Positions 40,917-50,166 of a stretch of 64,000 bases of DNA are shown here, one piece after another (position 1 is the first letter of the stretch; each line of letters opens with the position of its first letter). The stretch lies in assembly GCA_963708855.1 (NCBI GenBank), contig CAVPUM010000005.1, positions 1-64,000 of the forward strand, given 5' to 3'. A program made the translations under genes and the position numbers. This DNA is from CAIWHR01 sp963708855. GTDB lineage: Bacteria > Pseudomonadota > Gammaproteobacteria > Burkholderiales > Casimicrobiaceae. The notes beneath the pieces are model-generated. The model was not told where the DNA came from and ran no database searches. It was given only the letters and a program-made list of their open reading frames with translations.

Positions 40917-41390
40917 ATGAGCCGTGCATCGCTTTCCACGCTGCTCGAACATATCCCGCCGGGCCAACTCGGACGCTACCTTGCCGTGGGCATCTGGAAC
41001 ACGGCATTCGGATACGGGACGTTCGCGCTGTTCACCGCATTGCTGGATCGCTATGTGCCCGCGAGCTACCTGGCCGCCAGCCTGCTGTCGAGCGTGCTGA
41101 ACATCACCGTGTCGTTTCTCGGGTACAAGTGGTTCGTGTTCAGGACAAGGGGCAACTACCTGCGCGAGTGGGCCCGCTGCCTCATGGTCTACAGCGGCAG
41201 CATTGCGCTGGGGCTGGTGCTGTTGCCGCCCACGGTGTTTCTGGTGGCCCATTTCACCGGCAGCACGGACGCCGCGCCCTACATCGCGGGTGCGCTGGTC
41301 ATGAGCGTGCAGGTCATCCTCAGCTTTTTCGGACACAGGACTTTCTCGTTCGGCGTCGGTCGCGAGCCGACTGCGCGCACCGGCGAATAG
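40917..41390 (+). CDS. GtrA-family membrane protein (putative lipid-linked sugar flippase)
   Basis: 157 residues, intact, with four predicted membrane segments. RYLAVGIWNTAFGYGTFALF is the family start, then NITVSFLGYKWFVFRT and VQVILSFFGHRTFSF. GtrA proteins are thought to flip undecaprenyl-phosphate-glucose or a similar lipid-linked sugar for decoration of surface glycans. The ATG at 40917 is preferred over an upstream in-frame start. It is the last gene of the glycan cluster. Confidence 0.85.
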   Translation: MSRASLSTLLEHIPPGQLGRYLAVGIWNTAFGYGTFALFTALLDRYVPASYLAASLLSSVLNITVSFLGYKWFVFRTRGNYLREWARCLMVYSGSIALGLVLLPPTVFLVAHFTGSTDAAPYIAGALVMSVQVILSFFGHRTFSFGVGREPTARTGE

Positions 41391-41490
41391 GCCACGCCCC
41401 GTGGCGCGCCATCGAGTCCCGGTCCCGGGCCAGGGCCGGTCGGGCATGGCGAAACAGCTCACCGGGGCCCGCGCCGTCTGGCGTAAACGC

Positions 41491-41520
41491 TTGATTGGGG
41501 ACCGCATTTGCCGCTATAAT
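41491..41520 (+). promoter_or_regulatory. Sigma-70 promoter of rpmB-rpmG
   Basis: TTGATT (41491-41496), 18-base spacer, perfect TATAAT (41515-41520). Transcription would begin near 41527, about 40 bases before the rpmB ATG, which has the ribosome site AAGGAG. It is the best sigma-70 promoter in the window and fits a ribosomal operon. Confidence 0.85.
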
Positions 41521-41566
41521 GTTCGACTTTGCACAAATGCAGTCTTCGGACCCGAAGGAGCGAGCC

Positions 41567-41803
41567 ATGGCTCGAGTCTGTCAGATCACCGGCAAGGCCC
41601 CGATGGTGGGCAACAATGTTTCGCACGCCAACAACAAGACCAAGCGGCGCTTCCTGCCCAATCTGCAGCGGCGCAAGTTCTGGCTGGAGAGCGAGAGCCG
41701 CTGGATCCGGCTGCGGCTGACCAATGCTGCGTTGCGGACGATCGACAAGAACGGCATCGAAGTCGTGCTCGCCGACCTGCGCGCGCGCGGCGAACGCATC
41801 TGA
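41567..41803 (+). CDS. rpmB: 50S ribosomal protein L28
   Basis: 78 residues, intact. MARVCQITGKAPMVGNNVSH followed by ANNKTKRRFLPNLQ is the standard bacterial L28 sequence. First gene of the rpmB-rpmG pair, 20 bases before rpmG, with a strong promoter upstream. The lone Cys at position 5 does not form the zinc-ribbon seen in some L28 proteins. Confidence 0.98.
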   Translation: MARVCQITGKAPMVGNNVSHANNKTKRRFLPNLQRRKFWLESESRWIRLRLTNAALRTIDKNGIEVVLADLRARGERI

Positions 41804-41823
41804 CCCGCTGAAGGACCACGACC

Positions 41824-41979
41824 ATGCGCGAAAAGATCAAACTGGAATCGTCGGCCGGCACCGGCCACTTCTACACGACGATGAAGAACAAGAAGCTGAT
41901 GCCGGAGAAGATGGAGATCAAGAAGTTCGATCCCGTCGCCCGCAAGCACGTCGCGTACAAGGAAACGAAGCTCAAGTAA
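41824..41979 (+). CDS. rpmG: 50S ribosomal protein L33
   Basis: 51 residues, intact: MREKIKLESSAGTGHFYTT, then KKLMPEKMEIKKFDPVARKH. It lacks the CxxC pairs of zinc-binding L33, so it is the zinc-independent form common in Proteobacteria. It ends 16 bases before a strong terminator. Confidence 0.98.
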   Translation: MREKIKLESSAGTGHFYTTMKNKKLMPEKMEIKKFDPVARKHVAYKETKLK

Positions 41980-41995
41980 CCGATGGATCCGAAAC

Positions 41996-42027
41996 GCAAA
42001 AGGCCCGCCGATTGGCGGGCCTTTTGC
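41996..42027. terminator. Bidirectional rho-independent terminator after rpmG
   Basis: The perfect 14-base stem GCAAAAGGCCCGCC / GGCGGGCCTTTTGC encloses the loop GATT. The plus strand ends in TTTTGC and the minus strand likewise, so it can stop both the rpmBG transcript and that of the convergent desaturase gene (stop 42158). Confidence 0.9.
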
Positions 42028-42157
42028 ATGGGTGCCGCTCCCGCCGCGGCCTCCTTGTGCCGGCTGCGGAAGGTACTGGATCGTGCGTCGGCCGCAGCGT
42101 CGACTTGCCTCGGTCGCATCCCCACGTTGTGGGGCCCCTGCTTCCCGGCTCCCGCCG

Positions 42158-43369
42158 CTACGCGTAGCGCTTGAGCTGCAGCGAGAACTGCGCGAGCGGG
42201 GCGATGCCGGAGGCCTCGGCGCGTTGGCACCAGTCCTGCAGCCGGGCGAGCAACTGCTCGCTCGATTCGGTCGAGCGTTCCCAGAGCACGTTGAGCTCCT
42301 GGCGCATCGCGTAGATGGTCGAAAGGGCGCGGCTCTTCTCCATTGCCCGGACGAGCGCCGCGCGCTCACGCTCGCGCAGGGCGCTGACCGTATCGCCGGT
42401 CAGCCAGCGCTTCAGGCCGCGCATGCTGGGCACGTCGGCGAACTCGCTGCGCCCGGCGCGCTCGCGCAGGCGGGCGAGCTCGGCCGCGCAGGTCTCCTTC
42501 AGCGTGCGCGCATAGGCCGTCGCCACCGCGTAGCGGTTCGCGATCACCGCCTGCAGCGTCGCGAAATCGGGCGCCGGCTTGGCGGTCGGCGCGACCCGAA
42601 GCGTCGGGGCGACCTTGCGCACCTGGGCGAGGCCCAGCATTTCGAGCATCCGGATGTAGGTCCAGCCCAGATCGAATTCGTACCAGCGCGACGAGAGCTT
42701 CGCCGACGTCCCGTACGCGTGGTGGTTGTTGTGCAGCTCCTCGCCGCCGATCAGGATGCCCCAGGGCACGATGTTGGTCGACGCGTCGGCGGACGCGAAA
42801 TTGCGGTAGCCCCAGTAGTGCCCGATGCCGTTGATGATGCCCGCCGCCGTGATCGGAATCCACGCCATCTGGACCGCCCAGATCGTGAGCCCGGCGCCGC
42901 CGAACAGCATCAGATTCACCACGAGCATCAGGCCGACGCCCTCCCACGAGAAGCGCGTGTAGACGTTGCGCTCCATCCAGTCGTCGGGCGTGCCGCGGCC
43001 GTATTTCTCGATCGTCTCGGCGTTCTTCGCCTCGGCGCGATAGAGCTCGGTGCCGCGCCAGAAGACCGTCTTGATGCCGCGCGTCTGGGGGCTGTGCGGG
43101 TCGTCCGGCGTTTCCACCTTCGCGTGGTGCTTGCGATGAATGGCGACCCACTCCTTGGTGACCATGCCGGTCGTGAGCCAAAGCCAGAACCGGAAGAAAT
43201 GGCTGGCGGCGGGGCCGAGGTCGAGCGCGCGGTGCGCCTGCGCGCGGTGCAGGAAGATCGTGACGCAGGCGATGGTGACGTGCGTCATCGCCAGCGCGAC
43301 GACGAAATAGCCCCACCACGGGAGCGGCAACAGGCCGTGCGCGGCAAAGCCGAGAAAATCGAAGGGCAT
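42158..43369 (-). CDS. Acyl-CoA/acyl-lipid Delta-9-type fatty acid desaturase
   Basis: 403 residues, intact. The three di-iron histidine boxes are present: HRAQAHR, HRKHHAK and the C-terminal HNNHH. Four hydrophobic segments surround them, as in membrane desaturases. MPFDFLGFAAHGLLPLPWWG is the N-terminus. A helical, Arg/Glu-rich tail of about 130 residues (after GLAQVRKV) extends beyond the minimal desaturase and is common in betaproteobacterial members. It introduces a double bond into membrane acyl chains, with O2 and an electron donor. Its promoter lies at 43431. Confidence 0.88.
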   Translation of the reverse strand: MPFDFLGFAAHGLLPLPWWGYFVVALAMTHVTIACVTIFLHRAQAHRALDLGPAASHFFRFWLWLTTGMVTKEWVAIHRKHHAKVETPDDPHSPQTRGIKTVFWRGTELYRAEAKNAETIEKYGRGTPDDWMERNVYTRFSWEGVGLMLVVNLMLFGGAGLTIWAVQMAWIPITAAGIINGIGHYWGYRNFASADASTNIVPWGILIGGEELHNNHHAYGTSAKLSSRWYEFDLGWTYIRMLEMLGLAQVRKVAPTLRVAPTAKPAPDFATLQAVIANRYAVATAYARTLKETCAAELARLRERAGRSEFADVPSMRGLKRWLTGDTVSALRERERAALVRAMEKSRALSTIYAMRQELNVLWERSTESSEQLLARLQDWCQRAEASGIAPLAQFSLQLKRYA

Positions 43370-43430
43370 CAAGGGTTCCTCTGTATGGGCTGTGGCGCTT
43401 GGCCACGAGCCCGTTGTTGTAATCCGGTGA

Positions 43431-43436
43431 ATTATA
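43431..43436 (-). promoter_or_regulatory. -10 element of the desaturase gene
   Basis: On the minus strand this is a perfect TATAAT, 62 bases before the start codon at 43369. The -35 region is poor. Minus-strand coding density is low here, which supports a promoter. Confidence 0.5.
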
Positions 43437-43532
43437 CGCGAAACCGGTCTGGAGTCCCGAGTCGATCCGCGAATATTGTCTTTGTTAAACAGGATGTTGC
43501 AGAAACGATGACAGCGTCGGGCGCAACGGACC

Positions 43533-44855
43533 TCAAGCCGCCTGGATCGGCACGGCGGAGCTCCGCCGGTGTGCCGTCCGACACCGTCCGGAAGCCCCAC
43601 GACGCGCAGCTCGCGCTGCGGAAACGGAATCTTGATGCCGTTCGCCTGAAACGCCCGCCAGATCGCCCGGTTGAGCGCGCTGCGCAGGTCGAGCTGGCCG
43701 CTGTCGGGATCGTCGATCCAGACTCCGAGTTCGAGATCGATCCCGCTCTCGGCGAAACGGACCAGGAGCGCCGCCGGCGCGTTCGGCGCGCTCTTCAGCA
43801 CGCGCGGCTCGGCCAGGGCCGCCGCCTCCATCAGCTGCAGCGCCACGATCGATGTCGGTGTCGTAGGCCACCTGCACGGGCAGGCCCAGCCGGATTTCGC
43901 GTTTCGCGCGCGAGTGGTTCAGGACGATCGTCGTCACCAGGGTCTCGTTCGGCACGACCGCTTCGATGCCGTCCAGGCTGCGCACGATGACGTAGCGCGA
44001 CGTCAGTCCGGCCACGACGCCGGAGTATTTGTCCACGGTGATCCTGTCGCCCAGACGGATCGACCGGTCGAGCAGGATCGTGAAGCCGGCGATGTAGTTG
44101 CTCGCGAGCTTCTGCAGGCCGAGGCCGATGCCCACGCCCAGCGCACCGCCGAACACCGTCAGCAGCGTGAGATCGATGCCGACCGCCTGCAGCGCGACCA
44201 GAACGCCGAGCGCGAGCAGCAGCGCGCGCACGAACTTGGAGATGACGACGCGAACGCTGCTGTCCAGATGCGCCGCCTTCTGCAGCCTCTGCTCGACGAC
44301 GCCGGACAGCCAGAGGCAGCCCGAGAGCGTCAGGACGAGCACGACGACGCCCTTGAGCAGCTCGAACACCGAGACGCTGCTTGGCTGCCCGACGGGAATC
44401 ACCATCGCGTCGAGCGTTCGGCCCAGAGCTCGGGCAGCACGCCGGTGAAATGGAGGAGCACGATGCCCCAGATCGTGAACGAGACGACGCGCTCCGACGA
44501 CGGCAGCCAGGCCGGAGTGCCGAAGATCTCCCGCATCGCGTAGACGAGGAGCCGGATCAGCGCCAGCGCGACCATCAGCGGAATGGCGATCGGGAGGAAG
44601 AACGGCGGATGCCACCGCCGGAAGAGCGCCGTCCGCGACGACCATCAGCACGAGCGTGACGAGCGGCAGCAGCAGCCGGTTCACGCTGCCCAGGCCCAGG
44701 CGCACGACCTCCGCCTCCGACGCGGATTCGAGGCGCCAGCGTCGATCGAGGATCCAGCCGACGGCGAAGCAGGCGGCGATGATGGCGAGCTCGATCCAGC
44801 TCGCGCGCGACGCGAGCGCGGCCTCGATGCGGGTGAAATCGATCGGCGCGATCAC
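43533..44855 (-). CDS. MscS-family mechanosensitive ion channel
   Basis: About 440 residues. An N-terminal extension has several membrane segments, then the pore helix TVFGGALGVGIGLGLQKLAS (Gly/Ala-rich TM3) and the beta domain LLDRSIRLGDRITVDKYSGV, SLDGIEAVVPNETLV. Compensating slips near 44625 and 44425 scramble part of the N-terminal membrane region, and a shift near 43855 separates the C-terminal alpha/beta domain (GIDLELGVWIDDPDSGQ). The end is uncertain; VPIQAA at 43533 is preferred. It opens on membrane tension during osmotic downshock. Confidence 0.85.
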   Translation of the reverse strand: MIAPIDFTRIEAALASRASWIELAIIAACFAVGWILDRRWRLESASEAEVVRLGLGSVNRLLLPLVTLVLMVVADGALPAVASAVLPPDRHSADGRAGADPAPRLRDAGDLRHSGLAAVVGARRLVHDLGHRAPPFHRRAARALGRTLDAMVIPVGQPSSVSVFELLKGVVVLVLTLSGCLWLSGVVEQRLQKAAHLDSSVRVVISKFVRALLLALGVLVALQAVGIDLTLLTVFGGALGVGIGLGLQKLASNYIAGFTILLDRSIRLGDRITVDKYSGVVAGLTSRYVIVRSLDGIEAVVPNETLVTTIVLNHSRAKREIRLGLPVQVAYDTDIDRGAAADGGGGPGRAARAEERAERAGGAPGPFRRERDRSRTRSLDRRSRQRPARPAQRAQPGDLAGVSGERHQDSVSAARAARRGASGRCRTAHRRSSAVPIQAA

Positions 44856-44917
44856 GCGCGAAGTCTACCGGATTTCACTGCTTCTCGAGGCCGGTACGGG
44901 CGTCGCGTCGCCGCGCA

Positions 44918-46187
44918 TCATGCGCTGCGCGTGAGCACCTCGGCGTAGAACCCGTCGCAGCCGTGCCGGTGCGGAAGCAGCCGCAATGATGGTCCCGTGT
45001 CGAGCGGGATTCCGGCGCGGGCGAGCTCTGCCGCCGCGTCGCCGCGCGCGAACGCGGGATTCGCCGCGAGGAACGCGCCGACGACCGCTTCGTTCTCGTC
45101 GGGCAGCACGCTGCAGGTCGCGTAGACGAGGCGGCCGCCGGGCTTCACCAGCGTCGCCGCGGCCGCGAGTATCGCGTGCTGCTTGGCCGCGAGCTCGGCG
45201 AGCGCCGACTCCGGCTGACGCCACTTGAGATCGGGATTTCGCCGCAGCGTGCCGAACCCCGTGCACGGTGCGTCGACCAGCACGCGATCGATCTTGCCGG
45301 CGAGACGCTTGATCTTCGTGTCCCGCTCGTGCGCCAGCAGTTGCGGGTGCACGTTGGAAAGTCCGGAGCGCGCGAGCCGCGGCTTCAGGTTCGCGAGACG
45401 CCGGTCGTGCGTGTCGAACGCGTAGAGCCGGCCCTGCGAGCGCATCAGCGCGCCGAGGAGCAGCGTCTTGCCGCCGGCGCCCGCGCAGAAATCCACGACC
45501 ATGTCCGTGCGCTTCGGCGCGACCAGGAATCCGACGAGCTGGCTGCCTTCGTCCTGCACTTCGATCGCGCCCGCAGTGAACAACGGGTGCCGCGCCAGCG
45601 CCGGGCGGCCGGCGATGCGCAAGCCGAGCGGCGAGTACGGTGTCGGTTCCGCGACGATGCCGGAAGCCGCCAGGGCGGCACGGGCGTCGTCGCGCGTCGT
45701 CTTGAGCGGGTTGACGCGCAGATCGAGCGGCGCGGCAGAGAGCCACGCATGGGCGAGCGCCGCGCGCTCGGCATCGCCATACGCGGTGCCCAGACGCTCC
45801 CAGAGCCAGTCCGGCAGGTCGGCGGCAACGGCCGGGAGAAGAGGCGTGGCGAGGCGCGACTTGAACGCGCGCAGCCAGAGCGCGTCATCGGCGCACAGGG
45901 CCCCCTCGCATTCGCGCACGCCGATCCCCAGTTCGCGCACGAGCACGGCCAGCGCCAGCTGCATGCGGGCGTTGCGTCTGCGCGAGTTCTTCCAGCGAGC
46001 GCCGCCGCCGGAGGTACGCGAACACGCCGTCGGCGACGAACGCCCGGTCGTGCTGTCCCATCGCCCGGTGCCGCCGGAAGAACTGGTGCAGCAGCGCGTC
46101 GGCCGGCTGGAGCAGCGGCCGGATCTCGGCGATCGCCGCTGCCAGTCCCGCGATCTGGTTCGCCCGCACCGTCGCGCGCGGCGTCAT
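44918..46187 (-). CDS. 16S rRNA (cytosine(967)-C5)-methyltransferase family (RsmB/NOL1/NOP2/Sun)
   Basis: About 422 residues. The N-terminal half is helical (MTPRATVRANQIAGLAAAI). The catalytic half has VVDFCAGAGGKTLLLGALM (SAM motif), VDAPCTGFGTLRRNPDLKW and YATCSVLPDENEAVV; the two cysteines (PCTG and TCS) are the m5C catalytic pair. One frame shift near 45975. Its ATG overlaps the DUF3108 stop by four bases. RsmB is the likely member, but the N-terminal NusB-like domain is only partly convincing, so I leave the symbol empty. Confidence 0.85.
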
Positions 46188-47272
46188 TGGCCGGCGAGCG
46201 TTTCGTCGACGCGGATCGAATCGAGCGTGGCCTCCAGCGTGGCCTCCAGCATGCCGCGGTACGAGCCGGTCACGCGCATCTTCACCGGGACGTAGCGCAG
46301 CGACGGCGCGAGCCAGATGGTCGCGTGCAGGTTGCCGTCCTCGCTCATGCGCCGCCAGCGCTCCGTCAGGATCTCGCCCTGCGCCCAGGCGATCGTCTCT
46401 TCCGCCTCGCGCGTGAGCGTGTAGCGGGCGACGCGGCGCGTCGTCGCGATGCTGATGTCCTGGACGTCGTCGACGGGCGGCGAGAAATAGGCCTGCCACA
46501 TCAGGGCGAGGGGATCGAACGTTGCCGAGTCGAGCGCCTCGGACTTCTGCTCGAACAGCGTCACCATTCCGATTTCCCAGTCGAAGATCGCGGTTTCGCG
46601 CCGCTCCCTGCTCCCTCGCTCGACCGCGAACTCGTACGGTCGGAGGCCCGCGGCGGTGATCAGTCCCCGGCTCTCCATCTTGCCCTGCCCGCGCAGGAAC
46701 AGTGCGGCGAGCCCCTTCGCCTCCCCGATCGTCGTGATCTGGTACTCATTTCCCGCGTGCTCGAAACGGTAGACGGCTTCGCCGATGAGGAAGCCCTGCG
46801 TGCCGAGGAACGCCTTGTAGACGAGGTCGACGCGGCCGGGAAGCGTCTTCGGCGGTGCGTCGGGAAGGGCGCTTGCAGGTTCCGCCGCGACGATTTCCGT
46901 CGGCGGTTGCGGCCCGGCGGCCATCGCCTCGGCCGTGGGCTCGGTAAGGGGAGCCTCGGGCTCCGTCGTGGCGACGGGGTCGATGGTCTCGACCGGCTCG
47001 GTCGGCGGGCGGGTGGCCGTTGCCCGTTGCGGTTTCGGGCGCGGCTTCTGCGGCACCGGCGCCACGAACGTAGGCGGTGGCGGCAGCTGCGTGATGGATG
47101 CCTGCAGCGGGACCGTGTCGGGCGGCGCATCGGCATCTGTCGGCCAGAACGAGAGGGCAGCGTGTACGGCGATCGACAAGGCGAGCCCGACGATCAGGCC
47201 CCGCCCCGGCGCATGCGCCGCGATGGCGCGCATCGGCGCGGGAACGGCGGGCGGGTGCGTGGAGGCAGCCAT
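46184..47272 (-). CDS. DUF3108 domain-containing envelope protein
   Basis: About 362 residues, intact. One membrane anchor (GLIVGLALSIAVHAALSFW, near residues 24-42) is followed by a long Pro/Thr/Glu-rich stretch like a TonB-type periplasmic spacer (residues about 50-145). The DUF3108 domain begins near VDLVYKAFLGTQGFLIGEAV and includes SRGLITAAGLRPYEFAVERG. Function unknown; the layout suggests a periplasm-spanning protein tied to the inner membrane. ATG at 47272 chosen; a TTG at 47287 is possible. It lies between purN and rsmB, as in other Betaproteobacteria. Confidence 0.82.
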   Translation of the reverse strand: MAASTHPPAVPAPMRAIAAHAPGRGLIVGLALSIAVHAALSFWPTDADAPPDTVPLQASITQLPPPPTFVAPVPQKPRPKPQRATATRPPTEPVETIDPVATTEPEAPLTEPTAEAMAAGPQPPTEIVAAEPASALPDAPPKTLPGRVDLVYKAFLGTQGFLIGEAVYRFEHAGNEYQITTIGEAKGLAALFLRGQGKMESRGLITAAGLRPYEFAVERGSRERRETAIFDWEIGMVTLFEQKSEALDSATFDPLALMWQAYFSPPVDDVQDISIATTRRVARYTLTREAEETIAWAQGEILTERWRRMSEDGNLHATIWLAPSLRYVPVKMRVTGSYRGMLEATLEATLDSIRVDETLAGQ

Positions 47273-47311
47273 TGCGAGCAGGGGCAAAGGAGCGCGCCGG
47301 CAGGAGCGAGA

Positions 47312-47968
47312 TCAGATGCCGGGCGACGGAACTTCGAGCGCGGCGTCGGGGACGAGTTCGCCTTTGACGCGCACCCGACTGCCGGTGATGACGAGGCGTC
47401 CGGCGCAGAACGCGCGCACGGCCGCCGGCAGCAACCGGTGTTCGACGGCGAGCACCCTGGCGGCGAGCATGGCTTCGTCGTCGCCGTCGAGCACGGGCAC
47501 GGCGCCCTGCGCGACGATCGGCCCGTGATCCAGTGCCGCGGTCACGAAGTGCACGGTGCAGCCGTGAATCCGCACACCGTCGGCGAGCGCGCGACGGTGC
47601 GTGTGGAGCCCGGGATACGCCGGTAGCAGCGACGGATGGATGTTCAGCATGCGGCCCTCGTAGCGCCCCACAAGCGTCGGGCCGAGGATGCGCATGAACC
47701 CGGCGAGCACGACGAGATCGGGCTCGCTTGCGGCGATGGCGGCGGCAAGCGCGGCGTCGAACCCGTCGCGATCGGGGTAGGCGCCTTGTGCGACGACGAT
47801 GCCCGGAACGCCGTGCGCTTCCGCGATCGCCAGCGCGGGAATCGCGGCCCGGTTGCTGATGACCGCGGTTATCGTCCCGCCGAGGCGGCTGGCGCGTTCG
47901 GCGGCAAGAAGCGCCGCCAGGTTCGAGCCGCGACCGGACGTCAGGACGGTAACGCGGGGAACGGACAT
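47312..47968 (-). CDS. purN: Phosphoribosylglycinamide formyltransferase
   Basis: 218 residues, intact. Transfers a formyl group from 10-formyl-THF to GAR in purine synthesis. VTVLTSGRGSNLAALLAAE is the phosphate-binding start. MLNIHPSLLPAYPGLHTHRR carries the catalytic His and folate loop, preceded by VLAGFMRILGPTLV; DHGPIVAQGAVPVLDGDD contains the catalytic Asp. It follows purM by 33 bases on the same strand, the usual purM-purN operon. Confidence 0.96.
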   Translation of the reverse strand: MSVPRVTVLTSGRGSNLAALLAAERASRLGGTITAVISNRAAIPALAIAEAHGVPGIVVAQGAYPDRDGFDAALAAAIAASEPDLVVLAGFMRILGPTLVGRYEGRMLNIHPSLLPAYPGLHTHRRALADGVRIHGCTVHFVTAALDHGPIVAQGAVPVLDGDDEAMLAARVLAVEHRLLPAAVRAFCAGRLVITGSRVRVKGELVPDAALEVPSPGI

Positions 47969-48001
47969 GGCGGGTGGTGCCGGGAGTCCGACACACACGA
48001 C

Positions 48002-49067
48002 CTAAACGACGACCGTGCCCGGCGCACCGGGTGCACGAGGCACGACCGAACCGATGCGATAGACGGTTTCCCCCGCTTGCCGGAGGACATCGGCCGCCTG
48101 CTCGGCTTCGGCGGCGGCGACCACGACGACCATGCCGATGCCGCAGTTGAACACTCGGTGCATTTCCGCTTCAGCCACGTTTCCCGCGCGCTGCAGCCAG
48201 TCGAAGATCGCCGGCCGAGGCCAGCGCGCGCGCTCCAGGCGCGCAGCCAGTTGACCCGGGAACATTCGATGCGTGTTCTCGACCAGTCCGCCGCCGGTGA
48301 TGTGCGCCATTCCCTTGACGTCGACTTTCTGCATCGCCGCGAGCATGGGTTTCACGTAGATCCGCGTCGGCTCGAGCAACGCATCGCCCAGCGTGCGCGT
48401 TCCGGCGCACGCCGGAAACCGGCGCTGCGAGGTCGGCGCCGGCGACCGCGAGGATGCGGCGGATGAGCGAGAACCCGTTCGAATGCGGCCCGCTCGACGC
48501 AAGGCCGAGCAGGACATCGCCGTCGCGGATCCGGGTACCGTCGATGGCCTTCGACTTTTCGACGACACCGACCGCGAAACCGGCAAGGTCGTATTCGCCG
48601 GGAACGAACGCATCGGGATGCTCGGCCGTCTCGCCGCCGATGAGGGCGCAGCCCGCCAACTCGCAACCGGCGGCGATGCCCTTGACGACGTCGGCGGCCA
48701 CGCCGACGTCCAATCGCTCGCACACGAAGTAATCGAGGAAGAACAGCGGCTCGGCACCCTGGACCAGGACGTCGTTGACGCTCATCGCGACGAGATCGAT
48801 GCCGATCGTGTCGTGGCGGTTCAGCGCGAACGCGAGCTTGAGCTTCGTGCCTACGCCGTCGGTGCCCGAGACGAGCACGGGCTCCCGGTAGCGATGCGGC
48901 AGCTCCACCAACGCTCCGAAGCCGCCGATCCCGGCCAGCACTTCGGGGCGCATCGTCCGTGCCGCGAACGGTTTGATGCGCTCGACAAGGGCGTCGCCGG
49001 CATCGATGTCGACGCCGGCGTCGCGATACGAGAGTGGGGACGGCGGGGCGGGGACAATCGATGTCAT
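48002..49067 (-). CDS. purM: Phosphoribosylformylglycinamidine cyclo-ligase
   Basis: About 354 residues, AIR synthetase. SPLSYRDAGVDIDAGDALVE is the N-terminus; VSGTDGVGTKLKLAF and GIDLVAMSVNDVLVQGAEP are ATP-binding signatures; GGETAEHPDAF and SSGPHSNGFSLIRRIL follow. GMAHITGGGLVENTHRMFP is in the C-terminal half after a frame shift near 48415. It is divergent from hda, with 188 bases between; no strong promoter signature stood out there. Confidence 0.95.
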
Positions 49068-49255
49068 GGATGGCGGGGAAGGACGACCTCGGTCCGGGCC
49101 GCGGGGCCGAACGAGACGGATTGAGCCAAGCGTCGGCGACGGGGTAAAGTGCGACGCTGCGGCGATTTTACCGGATTCGCGGTGGTGCCTGCCGCCGATC
49201 CACCCGGTGCCTCGCGGCTGCGGGCGAGCAAACGCATTTCCGACTCACCACACAT

Positions 49256-49948
49256 GTGACCGAACAACTCGTCTTCGAACTCGCGGCGCCCGAGCCGCCG
49301 TCGTTCGCCAATTTCCTGCCCGGGAGCAATGCCGAGGCCCTCGCCGCGGTGAAGGCACTGGCGGCGGGCGATGCGGCGGAGACGGGCGTGCTGCTCTGGG
49401 GGTCCCCGGGCGCCGGCAAGTCGCACCTGCTGCGTGCCGCCGTCGGCGCCGCAGGGGCGCGCGACGGCGCGGCGGTGTTCGTGGCCGACCCCGGAGAACT
49501 GCTGGAGCAGGATCCGGCGACGCTTGCGCGGCTGGCTGTCGTCGCGATCGACGGCATCGAGCACGCCACGCCCGAGGCGCAGGCGCGCATGTTCACGCTC
49601 TTCAACGGTCTTCGCGAAGGGGGCGGGCATCTGCTCGTGGCGAGCCGGATGCCGCTGGCGGCACTGCCGCTGCGCGAAGACCTGCGCACGCGCCTGGGCT
49701 GGGGCCTCGTCTACGAGCTCATGCCGCTTGCCGATGTGGACAAGCCCGCCGCATTGGCGGCCTACGCGCGGGGTCGCGGCTTCGTATTGGGCGACGAGGT
49801 CATTGCCTACCTGCTGTCCCATTGCCATCGCGACATGGGCGCGCTGGTCGGTGTGCTTGTCGCGCTCGACCGGCATTCGCTCGCCACGAAGCGGCCCATC
49901 TCGGTTCCGATGCTCCGGGCGTGGCTCCAGCAGGACATCGACCACTAG
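49256..49948 (+). CDS. hda: DnaA regulatory inactivator Hda
   Basis: 230 residues, intact, GTG start. It is a DnaA-like AAA+ protein without the DNA-binding domain. It begins TEQLVFELAAPEPPSFANFL, and QLVF is the clamp-binding motif through which Hda works with the DNA polymerase sliding clamp. Walker A-like GSPGAGKSHLL, Walker B-like VVAIDGIEH and the sensor-2 region RDMGALVGVLVALDRHSL follow. Hda stimulates hydrolysis of DnaA-bound ATP after initiation. The purM-hda divergent pair matches relatives. Confidence 0.92.
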   Translation: MTEQLVFELAAPEPPSFANFLPGSNAEALAAVKALAAGDAAETGVLLWGSPGAGKSHLLRAAVGAAGARDGAAVFVADPGELLEQDPATLARLAVVAIDGIEHATPEAQARMFTLFNGLREGGGHLLVASRMPLAALPLREDLRTRLGWGLVYELMPLADVDKPAALAAYARGRGFVLGDEVIAYLLSHCHRDMGALVGVLVALDRHSLATKRPISVPMLRAWLQQDIDH

Positions 49949-50166
49949 CACTGACGGACCCGCCAATCACGGTGGGGCGGAGATATTGCGGCACGACTGA
50001 CAACCGCGCGGCGGAGGCGGCCTTTGACGCTGGCAACGGCTCGTGGCCGGTCGTCCGAGAGCAGCTGTTCGGGTAGTAGCTGGCCACGAAATCGGCTGGA
50101 AATCAAAGGTCTTGCCGACATTTTCTGCAGCCTGCCCTACCCAAGCCAGCCCATGAGGAAATCGGA
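49949..50166. other. Gap between hda and the Nudix region
   Basis: The stretch from the hda stop to the mini-ORF at 50167 shows no gene. The composition is coding-like but no frame has a recognisable product. The segment 49970-50090 has GC-rich imperfect inverted pieces and may be a decayed intergenic repeat. Confidence 0.4.
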
